Source of the DNA: Pseudomonadota bacterium
Lineage (GTDB): Bacteria; Pseudomonadota; Gammaproteobacteria; Xanthomonadales; Rhodanobacteraceae
NCBI GenBank assembly: GCA_023412995.1
Contig: JAEZQS010000224.1
Location: 1-6,590, forward strand
Reading direction: 5' to 3'
DNA: 6,590 nucleotides
Below, piece by piece: positions 1-5,480 of this stretch (within the stretch, counting starts at the first letter, position 1; each line of letters starts with the position of its first letter). The notes below the pieces were generated by a model that was not told where the DNA came from, did no database searches, and saw only the letters and a list, made by a program, of their open reading frames with translations. The translations under genes and the position numbers were made by a program.

Positions 1-117
1 CGGCGCAGCCGCGACCGCGCATTGCGGATGCGATCAACCTGCGGCTGGCTGCGTCGTGATCGTGGATTCGGGGTAGCGCTTGCAGCGCTCCTACGACGGC
101 ACGGACAACCGGTTACC
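1..117. repeat. Palindromic intergenic repeat, copy 1 (left end cut by window)
   Basis: This is the first of two tandem units with a period of about 124-125 bp. Bases 1-19 are identical to 125-143, the block at 76-92 is identical to 201-217, and the tail 95-117 closely resembles 220-242. The unit ends in CGCTCCTAC at 86-94, the reverse complement of the GTAGGAGCG that opens copy 2. The matching left end of this copy would lie just outside the window. The interior is an imperfect inverted repeat, so a single strand could fold into a long bulged hairpin. GTAGGAGCG-type repeats between genes are familiar in Xanthomonadaceae and resemble REP/MITE-like elements; the family assignment is inferred from the motif only. 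No coding function is proposed. Confidence 0.8.
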
Positions 118-242
118 GTAGGAGCGGCGCAGCCGCGACCGCGAAATCCGGATGCGGGGACCCTTCGGCTGCTTGCGTCGCGATCGTGGATTCGTGGTTC
201 GCGCTTGCAGCGCTCCTGCGACGGCGCGGACAGCCGGTCCGG
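118..242. repeat. Palindromic intergenic repeat, copy 2
   Basis: This is the second, complete unit. The left terminus is GTAGGAGCG (118-126) and the right terminus CGCTCCTGC (211-219), an inverted pair with one mismatch. Moving inward, the two arms share the pattern GTAGGAGCG-nn-GCA-nn-CGCGA and then a diverged CGAA-CC stretch, so most of the approximately 100-bp core is an imperfect palindrome. The 23-bp tail (220-242) runs directly up to the stop codon of the leftward gene at 243-245. Transcripts of that gene would read through this palindrome, so it may help terminate or stabilise the mRNA 3' end. That role is inferred, since no T-rich tract follows the hairpin. Confidence 0.8.
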
Positions 243-1259
243 TCAGCCGGAGGTCGTACCGGCGTCCGAACGCGCGGCGCCGAGCCGCAGGGCCTCGATT
301 TCGCTGCCGGTGAGGAGCCAGTCCGCCAGGAAGGCCTCGTTCCATTCCCCATCCGCGGACATCGCCGCTTTCCGCCATGTCCCGAGTTCGGTGATGCGCG
401 CGGCGTCGCGGTCATCGATGGCATCCAGTCTGCGCAGTACGCCTTCGCCTACATGCGCCGCAAGGAGCGTGGTCGCCTCATGCAACAGGAGGCGGCCGCC
501 AACGACGCAGCGCTCGCGTCGTCCGGCAGCGTCGGTGGCCGCTGGCTTGCAGGCAGCGAGCAGGTCCTGCCAGGCAATTCCCCCCGGCATCGTCATCGCC
601 ATCGCGAAGCCCGACATGTTGGCGAGTCCGGCAGGGCTGCCGGGCGCATCGGGTTCGCTGGCACTCGCGAGCACGTCCGGCGGCGGTGGAAAGCGCGCGA
701 AGACCTGGCTCCAGACCGCGGCCGCCGCGGCGGTGCCTTCGTCGAATCGCGCCGACGCGGCCATGCGCGTGAGCGTCGGCAGCGGATCGGTGGTCTCGTC
801 CGTCGATCCGGGCAGCGACAACGCCCAGTTCGCTGCATTGTCCGGCTCCAGCTGTTGCAGCCGCGCCAGCGCCGCCGCGCGTGCCGCGCCCTGTGCCTCC
901 ATCGCGGCAATGCGTTGCACCAGGAGGTCGTCGGGATTCGACCGTGCGAGGGCGCCAAGGGCATCCGGCGAGGTTTGTGCAGCGGTCGCCGTGTGGGGCG
1001 CCGCCGTGTCCTGCCGCATGCGGTGCAGCACCGCCAGGGCGAGCGCCTGCTCGCGCACGTTCGTGCTGGTGCGCATCGCCTCGAGCACGGGCGCGAGATA
1101 GGCCGTCCAGGCTGCCGCCTGCGCTGCCGATTGCGCTCCGGCTGCAGCGAGGGAGGGGGAGATCCCCTCCAGGGCCGGCGGAGCATCGGCGGCGGCCACG
1201 GGTGCCGAAGCGGCCCCGATCGCCAGGGCGAGGGCAAGGACGAGTCCGTCTGCGCGCAT
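243..1259 (-). CDS. Exported alanine-rich helical protein of unknown function
   Basis: The predicted product is 338 aa and I do not recognise its family. Residues 1 to about 23 form a typical Sec signal peptide: a short charged start (MRAD), a hydrophobic run (LVLALALAIGAA) and an AxA-type cleavage region near PVAA/AD. The mature protein is therefore probably periplasmic. Residues 25-150 are Ala/Leu/Gln-rich and predicted helical. A stretch at about 128-148 (ALARLQQLEPDNAANW) resembles tetratricopeptide (TPR)-like helical-repeat proteins. A Pro/Ala linker lies at 191-212. The C-terminal part (about 225-325) has two cysteines, C237 and C251, which could form a disulfide. The ATG at 1259 is chosen over an in-frame upstream ATG at 1310 because it directly follows a perfect AGGAGG and starts the signal peptide. 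The gene is divergent from lipB and its 3' end abuts the tandem repeats. Real coding status is supported by the RBS, the leader and the coherent protein; larger frames overlapping it on the other strand lack these. Confidence 0.8.
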   Translation of the reverse strand: MRADGLVLALALAIGAASAPVAAADAPPALEGISPSLAAAGAQSAAQAAAWTAYLAPVLEAMRTSTNVREQALALAVLHRMRQDTAAPHTATAAQTSPDALGALARSNPDDLLVQRIAAMEAQGAARAAALARLQQLEPDNAANWALSLPGSTDETTDPLPTLTRMAASARFDEGTAAAAAVWSQVFARFPPPPDVLASASEPDAPGSPAGLANMSGFAMAMTMPGGIAWQDLLAACKPAATDAAGRRERCVVGGRLLLHEATTLLAAHVGEGVLRRLDAIDDRDAARITELGTWRKAAMSADGEWNEAFLADWLLTGSEIEALRLGAARSDAGTTSG

Positions 1260-1375
1260 GATCGATCCTCCTGGAGTGACGGGCGCCTTCCCGCCGCGAT
1301 GGAACGGCAACCCGGCGGCAGCTCCATCATGGCATGCTGGCTTGTGAATTTCATTGCGGCACCCACCTCGCGTCC
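1260..1375. promoter_or_regulatory. Divergent intergenic region with a weak candidate promoter for the leftward gene
   Basis: These 116 bp separate two divergent genes, so promoters for both should lie here or just inside the flanking genes. On the minus strand, ATGAAA (1349-1354) and CATGAT (1326-1331) are separated by 17 bp and each matches the sigma-70 -35 and -10 consensus at four of six positions. That would put transcription start near 1320 and leave a leader of about 60 nt. I see no convincing plus-strand promoter for lipB and no clear operator palindrome. With motifs this weak the call is tentative. Confidence 0.3.
1267..1272 (-). promoter_or_regulatory. Shine-Dalgarno AGGAGG that fixes the start of the exported protein
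   Basis: The plus strand reads CCTCCT here, giving AGGAGG on the minus strand, 7 nt before the ATG at 1257-1259. This perfect anti-SD match, together with the signal peptide that begins at that ATG, decides the start against the in-frame ATG at 1310, which would add 17 non-hydrophobic residues ahead of the leader. Confidence 0.85.
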
Positions 1376-2062
1376 ATGTCGCTGCCCGTCCTTGTCCGGC
1401 GCTTCGGGCGCCAGCCGTACGAACCCGTCTGGCGTGCGATGCAGGCCTTCACGGATGCCCGTGGTGCCGATACGCCGGACGAACTGTGGCTGCTCGAGCA
1501 CGACCCGGTGTTCACGCTCGGCCAGGCCGGGCGCATGGAGCACGTGCTCGCGCCGGGTGCCATCCCGGTCGTGCCGGTCGATCGCGGCGGCCAGGTGACC
1601 TACCACGGCCCCGGCCAGCTGGTGGCCTATCCGCTGTTCGACCTGCGGCGGATGAAGGTCGGCGTGCGCGAACTCGTGCACCGCATCGAGCAGGCGGTGA
1701 TCGACACATTGGCCGACTGGAACATCGGCGCCGGGCGTCGCGCGGGGGCACCCGGCGTCTATGTCGCTGGCGCCAAGATCGCCGCCCTCGGGCTGCGCGT
1801 CCGGCGCGGCTGCACCTTCCATGGCCTGGCGTTCAACGTGGACATGGACCTCGAGCCGTTCCGGCGCATCAATCCCTGCGGCTACGAGGGCCTTGCCATT
1901 ACCCAGGTGCTAGACTTGGGCGGACCGGGGTCGCTGGCGGCGATCGAAACGGCCCTGGTGGACGAACTGGCGCGCCAGTTCGGCCTTTTGCCGCAAGCCG
2001 CCGACCCACGCTTCCCCGTTGCCGCCCTGGATGACGCCCGCCGCGTCGCGGACCCCGCATGA
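1376..2062 (+). CDS. lipB: Octanoyl-[acyl-carrier-protein]:protein N-octanoyltransferase LipB
   Basis: LipB transfers octanoyl from octanoyl-ACP to the lipoyl-domain lysine of 2-oxoacid dehydrogenase E2 subunits and the glycine cleavage H protein, the first step of cytosolic lipoate assembly. The 228-aa product shows the family motifs in order: ELWLLEHDPVFTLGQAG (36-52), the substrate-pocket signature RGGQVTYHGPGQ (70-81), AGAKIAALG (131-139) with catalytic Lys134, FHGLAFNV (148-155), and NPCGYEG (166-172) with catalytic acyl-thioester Cys168. The size fits the usual 210-240 aa. The ATG at 1376 is preferred because the LipB-like sequence begins there. The in-frame ATG at 1334 would add 14 residues (MLACEFHCGTHLAS) that do not look like the family. 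Neither start has a strong Shine-Dalgarno. The stop overlaps the lipA start as ATGA, which indicates translational coupling. The C-terminal 20 or so residues are unconserved-looking. Confidence 0.96.
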   Translation: MSLPVLVRRFGRQPYEPVWRAMQAFTDARGADTPDELWLLEHDPVFTLGQAGRMEHVLAPGAIPVVPVDRGGQVTYHGPGQLVAYPLFDLRRMKVGVRELVHRIEQAVIDTLADWNIGAGRRAGAPGVYVAGAKIAALGLRVRRGCTFHGLAFNVDMDLEPFRRINPCGYEGLAITQVLDLGGPGSLAAIETALVDELARQFGLLPQAADPRFPVAALDDARRVADPA

Positions 2063-3039
2063 CCACCAAGACCATTCCGCTGGCCGTCGTCGACGGGCCC
2101 GACCGGCAGCTCGGCGAGGACAAGATCGCGCGCAACCGCGCCGTGTTCGCCGACGCGCCCGTGCTGCGCAAGCCGGGCTGGATCCGCGTGCGCATCCCGC
2201 CCGGCAACGCGGTGGCGCGCCTCAAGGCCAAGCTGCGCGAGAACCGCCTCGTCACGGTCTGCGAGGAGGCTTCCTGCCCGAACATCCACGAATGCTTCGG
2301 CCACGGCACCGCCACCTTCATGATCCTCGGCGAGGTGTGCACGCGCCGCTGCTCGTTCTGCGACGTGGCGCACGGGCGGCCGAAGCCGCCCGATCCGCTC
2401 GAACCGGCGCACCTGGCCGCGACCGTGCGCGACATGGGCCTGCGCTACGTCGTCATCACCTCGGTGGACCGCGACGACCTCCGCGACGGCGGCGCCAGCC
2501 ATTTCGCCGACTGCATCAGGGCGGTGCGCGAAGCAAGCCCGGGCATCCGGATCGAGGTGCTGGTGCCCGATTTCCGCGGCAAGGGGCGCCTGGAGCGGGC
2601 GCTGGAGGCGCTCGACGCCGCGCCGCCGGACGTCTTCAACCACAACCTGGAGACGCCGCGCGCGCTGTATCGCGAGGTGCGCCCCGGCGCCGACTACGAC
2701 TGGTCGCTCGACCTCCTGGCACGCTTCAAGGCGCGCCACCCGCAGCGGCCGACCAAGTCCGGCATCATGCTCGGCCTCGGCGAAACGTGGGACCAGGTCG
2801 AGGAAACGTTGAACGATCTGCACCGCCACGCTGTCGATATGGTTACGATCGGCCAATACCTGCAGCCGACCGCCCACCACCACCCGGTGCTGCGCTACTG
2901 GACGCCCGAGGAATTCCAGGCGATCGAGGAGCTGGGCTACCGGATCGGGTTCCAGCACGTGGCTTCCGGTCCACTGGTGCGCTCGTCGTACCACGCCGAC
3001 CGGATGGCGCACGCCGCAGGTTTCGTACAGGTTGCCTAG
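2059..3039 (+). CDS. lipA: Lipoyl synthase LipA (radical SAM)
   Basis: LipA inserts two sulfur atoms at C6 and C8 of the protein-bound octanoyl chain made by LipB, using S-adenosylmethionine chemistry and sacrificing an auxiliary 4Fe-4S cluster. The 326-aa product has both cluster signatures. The auxiliary CX4CX5C is formed by C68, C73 and C79 (CEEASCPNIHEC), and the radical SAM CX3CX2C by C94, C98 and C101 (CTRRCSFC). The RSSY motif at 308-311 near the C terminus carries the serine ligand of the auxiliary cluster. Other typical blocks are TSVDRDDLRDGG (134-145), FNHNLETP (192-199) and KSGIMLGLGET (233-243). The length is normal for the family. The start overlaps the lipB stop by 4 bp and has no clear Shine-Dalgarno of its own, which fits coupled translation. 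All key residues are intact. Confidence 0.98.
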   Translation: MTTKTIPLAVVDGPDRQLGEDKIARNRAVFADAPVLRKPGWIRVRIPPGNAVARLKAKLRENRLVTVCEEASCPNIHECFGHGTATFMILGEVCTRRCSFCDVAHGRPKPPDPLEPAHLAATVRDMGLRYVVITSVDRDDLRDGGASHFADCIRAVREASPGIRIEVLVPDFRGKGRLERALEALDAAPPDVFNHNLETPRALYREVRPGADYDWSLDLLARFKARHPQRPTKSGIMLGLGETWDQVEETLNDLHRHAVDMVTIGQYLQPTAHHHPVLRYWTPEEFQAIEELGYRIGFQHVASGPLVRSSYHADRMAHAAGFVQVA

Positions 3040-3045
3040 CGTAGA

Positions 3046-3064
3046 CAGGACCCAAGGCGTCCTG
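3046..3064 (+). other. Short hairpin between lipA and prc
   Basis: CAGGAC (3046-3051) and GTCCTG (3059-3064) form a perfect 6-bp stem around a 7-nt loop, starting 6 nt after the lipA stop. No T-run follows, so this is not a standard Rho-independent terminator and read-through into prc is likely. It could be a weak attenuator, an mRNA-processing site, or chance in GC-rich DNA. Confidence 0.3.
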
Positions 3065-3072
3065 CCGGAGAA

Positions 3073-3076
3073 GAGG
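3073..3076 (+). promoter_or_regulatory. Shine-Dalgarno GAGG for prc
   Basis: GAGG lies in the purine-rich stretch AAGAGGA (3071-3077), 5 nt before the ATG at 3082. A second GGAG at 3067-3070 is further away. This supports the ATG at 3082, which also begins a signal peptide, and shows that prc can initiate on its own ribosome site rather than by coupling to lipA. Confidence 0.7.
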
Positions 3077-3081
3077 ATTCG

Positions 3082-5361
3082 ATGCGTACGTTGTTGCTTG
3101 CCGCCGCCCTGGCCCTGCTGGCCCCGGCCTACGCCGCCCCCACGCCGGAAGCCGGCGCCCCGCTGCTGAAGGCCACGCCGGATGAAACCGAAGCGGCGGT
3201 GCTGGCGGCGCGGTTCCTGACCCGCTTCCACTACAAGCCGACGCCCCTGGACGATGCGATGAGCGCGCAGATCTTCACGCGCTACCTCGACGCGCTCGAC
3301 GGCGACAAGCTCTTCTTCACGCAAGGCGACATCGCCCGCTTCGCGCGCTTCCGCACCAGCCTGGACGATGCCATCTACGACCAGGACCTCGCCGCGCCCT
3401 ACGCGATGTTCAACATCTACGAGCAGCGCGTCGGCGAACGCGTCGCGCATGCGCGCGCGCTGCTGGCCAAGGGCTTCGACTTCACCCGCGAGGAAAGCTA
3501 CCAGTACGACCGCGAGCACGCCCCGTGGCCGGCCGACGAGGCCGCCGCCAACGAGATCTGGCGCAAGCGCATCAAGAACGACTGGCTGCGCCTGAAGCTG
3601 GCCGGCAAGGCGCAGAAGGACATCCGCGAGACGCTCGACAAGCGCTATGCCAACTACCTCGACCGCGTCCACCAGCTCAACAGCGAGGACGTGTTCCAGA
3701 CCTTCATGAACGCCTACGCCTCGGCGATCGAGCCGCACACCAACTACCTCGGCCCGCGCGCGTCGGAGAACTTCGACATCGCGATGAAGCTGTCGCTCGA
3801 GGGGATCGGCGCGGTGCTGCAGCGCGACGAGGACTACACCGCGATCCGCGAGATCGTGCCGGGCGGCCCGGCCGCGCTGTCGGGCAAGCTCAAGGTTGGC
3901 GACCGCATCGTCGGCGTCGGCCAGGGCGACCACGGCCCCATCGTGGACGTGGTCGGCTGGCGCCTCGACGACGTGGTCGACAAGATCCGCGGTCCGAAGG
4001 ACACCACGGTGCGGCTGGAGATCCTGCCGGTCGATGCCGGCACCGACGGCAAGCATTCCCAGCTCGCGCTGACGCGCAAGAAGGTCAGCATCGAGGAGCA
4101 GGCGGCGCGCAAGTCGGTGATCGAGGTGGGCAAGGGCGAGCAGGTACGCCACATCGGCGTGATCTCGCTGCCGACCTTCTACCAGGACTTCGAGGCGCGC
4201 CGGCGCGGCGATGCCGGCTACAAGAGCGCCACGCGCGACGTCGAGAAGCTGCTGGGCGAACTGCGCACCGAAGGCGTCGACGGCGTGATCGTCGACCTGC
4301 GCAACAATGGCGGCGGCTCGCTGGCGGAGGCGACCGACCTCACCGGCCTGTTCATCGACCGCGGCCCCATCGTGCAGGTGCGCAACGCCGGCGGCCAGGT
4401 CGAGGCCGAGGACGACACCCGTCCCGGCATGGCCTGGGACGGCCCGCTCGCCGTGCTGGTCAACCGCGCCTCGGCGTCGGCGTCGGAGATCTTCGCCGCC
4501 GCGATCCAGGACTACGGCCGCGGCGTCATCATCGGCGAGCCGACGTTCGGCAAGGGCACGGTGCAGAATCTGGTCGACCTCGACGATGTCGCCCACAACG
4601 AGCAGGCGACCTATGGCGAGGTCAAGATGACCATCGCGCAGTTCTTCCGCATCAACGGTGGCTCGACCCAGCTGCGTGGCGTGACGCCGGACATCAGCTT
4701 CCCGCTGACGGTCGATGCCGGCGACTTCGGCGAGTCGAGCTACGACAACGCGCTGCCGTGGACGTCCATCGCGCCGGCCGACTACCGCCCGGTGGCGGAC
4801 CTCAGCCCGGTGCTGCCCGTCCTGGCCGAGCGCCATGCCAGCCGCACCGCCGGCAATGTCGAATGGAAGAACCTCGAAGCGGAGCTTTCCGAGCTGCGTG
4901 CGCTGCGCAACGAGAAGACCGTCTCGCTCAACGAGGACGTGCGCCGCAAGGAGCGCGACGAGCAGGAGGCGCGGCGCAAGGCACGCGAACTGGCCAGCGT
5001 GCATGCCACCCCCGCCACCGATCCGGCGACGAAGATGGTCGAGAAGATCCGCGATGACGCGCAGGACCGCGCCAGCGGCAAGAGCGACCAGGCCAGCGAA
5101 GCCGCCGCCGACGTGCTGGCCGCAGGCAAGTCTTCCGCCGCCGCCGCGCCCGCCACACCGCGCGACGATGGCCTGCAGCCGGACGAGCGCAGCATCGCCA
5201 ACGATCTGCAGCGCGAGCAGGAAGCCAAGGAAAAGCGCGACGTCGTGCTCGACGAAGCGGCCCATATCCTGGCCGACGAGATCGGCCTGATCCGCACCGA
5301 CACCAAGCTCGCCGCCCGCGTGCTGCCCTACGGGGCGATGGCGCCGGTCGAGATGGATTGA
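3082..5361 (+). CDS. prc: Periplasmic tail-specific carboxy-terminal protease Prc (Tsp), S41 family
   Basis: Prc degrades periplasmic proteins from nonpolar C-terminal tails. In E. coli it trims PBP3 and controls the endopeptidase MepS; the targets here are inferred from that. The product is 759 aa. A signal peptide at 1-18 (MRTLLLAAALALLAPAYA, then APTP) sends it to the periplasm. An N-terminal helical domain spans about 35-235, a PDZ domain about 237-318 (IREIVPGGPAALSGKLKVGD) and the S41 domain about 355-545. The Ser-Lys dyad is Ser466 in SASASEIF and Lys491 in EPTFGKGTVQ, with Asp477 in IQDYGR; the spacing matches E. coli Ser430/Asp441/Lys455. DLRNNGGGSL (405-414) is the usual pre-catalytic block. 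The C-terminal Tsp-specific region (about 590-740) is strongly charged and probably coiled. It contains an Ala/Pro/Asp-rich segment at about 640-700, which helps make it longer than the 682-aa E. coli protein. The gene follows lipA by 42 bp and may be partly co-transcribed, though no functional link is known. Confidence 0.96.
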   Translation: MRTLLLAAALALLAPAYAAPTPEAGAPLLKATPDETEAAVLAARFLTRFHYKPTPLDDAMSAQIFTRYLDALDGDKLFFTQGDIARFARFRTSLDDAIYDQDLAAPYAMFNIYEQRVGERVAHARALLAKGFDFTREESYQYDREHAPWPADEAAANEIWRKRIKNDWLRLKLAGKAQKDIRETLDKRYANYLDRVHQLNSEDVFQTFMNAYASAIEPHTNYLGPRASENFDIAMKLSLEGIGAVLQRDEDYTAIREIVPGGPAALSGKLKVGDRIVGVGQGDHGPIVDVVGWRLDDVVDKIRGPKDTTVRLEILPVDAGTDGKHSQLALTRKKVSIEEQAARKSVIEVGKGEQVRHIGVISLPTFYQDFEARRRGDAGYKSATRDVEKLLGELRTEGVDGVIVDLRNNGGGSLAEATDLTGLFIDRGPIVQVRNAGGQVEAEDDTRPGMAWDGPLAVLVNRASASASEIFAAAIQDYGRGVIIGEPTFGKGTVQNLVDLDDVAHNEQATYGEVKMTIAQFFRINGGSTQLRGVTPDISFPLTVDAGDFGESSYDNALPWTSIAPADYRPVADLSPVLPVLAERHASRTAGNVEWKNLEAELSELRALRNEKTVSLNEDVRRKERDEQEARRKARELASVHATPATDPATKMVEKIRDDAQDRASGKSDQASEAAADVLAAGKSSAAAAPATPRDDGLQPDERSIANDLQREQEAKEKRDVVLDEAAHILADEIGLIRTDTKLAARVLPYGAMAPVEMD

Positions 5362-5383
5362 AGGCAGGGATCGGGGATTCGGG

Positions 5384-5401
5384 GCGGGCGCCAGCGCCTG
5401 C
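5384..5401. terminator. GC-rich inverted repeat downstream of prc
   Basis: GCGGGCG (5384-5390) pairs with CGCCTGC (5395-5401) around a 4-nt loop, with one G-T wobble, 22 bp after the prc stop. It is a stable small hairpin but lacks a T-tract. It sits in the gap between two convergent genes and directly precedes another palindrome, so a role in ending or protecting the prc transcript is plausible but inferred. Confidence 0.35.
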
Positions 5402-5404
5402 AAG

Positions 5405-5425
5405 CCCTCCCCTTCAAGGGGAGGG
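5405..5425. terminator. Perfect palindrome CCCTCCCC-TTCAA-GGGGAGGG, possible bidirectional terminator
   Basis: CCCTCCCC (5405-5412) and GGGGAGGG (5418-5425) form a perfect 8-bp stem over TTCAA; the symmetry extends to 10 bp around a single central C. Copies of this CCCTCCCC-type palindrome are common between genes in many GC-rich proteobacteria. Its location between the 3' ends of prc and the leftward aminopeptidase gene suits a bidirectional transcript end. No run of T follows on either strand (TTGG on plus, GGCTTG on minus), so intrinsic termination is uncertain. Confidence 0.5.
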
Positions 5426-5437
5426 TTGGATGGGGAT

Positions 5438-5460
5438 GCTGTCAGGCTCGTATTGACAGC
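5438..5460. terminator. Inverted repeat GCTGTCA-N9-TGACAGC at the 3' side of the aminopeptidase gene
   Basis: GCTGTCA (5438-5444) and TGACAGC (5454-5460) are perfect 7-bp arms around a 9-nt loop, 20 bp beyond the stop codon of the leftward gene. It may cap that transcript as a hairpin, or be a dyad protein-binding site. No T-tract follows on either strand. The termination role is inferred from position alone. Confidence 0.35.
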
Positions 5461-5480
5461 TTCGATGGCCGGAGGGTTGC

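Noticed and set aside
1..242. CRISPR array or IS element end
   Set aside because: There are only two units with a 124-bp period and no short regular spacers. No transposase frame is present and there is no evident target-site duplication.
1260..1310. Longer N terminus for the exported protein from the ATG at 1310
   Set aside because: It would put 17 polar residues ahead of the signal peptide and ignore the AGGAGG placed 7 nt before the ATG at 1259.
186..1598. A plus-strand open frame of 470 codons (and another from 22 to 1101) over the exported-protein gene
   Set aside because: Both begin in or beside the repeats, lack a ribosome site and give Arg/Ala/Ser-rich translations without domain features. 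The 470-codon frame also runs into lipB in another frame. The minus-strand gene has a perfect Shine-Dalgarno and a signal peptide.
3046..3064. Rho-independent terminator after lipA
   Set aside because: The stem is only 6 bp and is followed by CCGGAG rather than T residues, so it is listed only as a hairpin.
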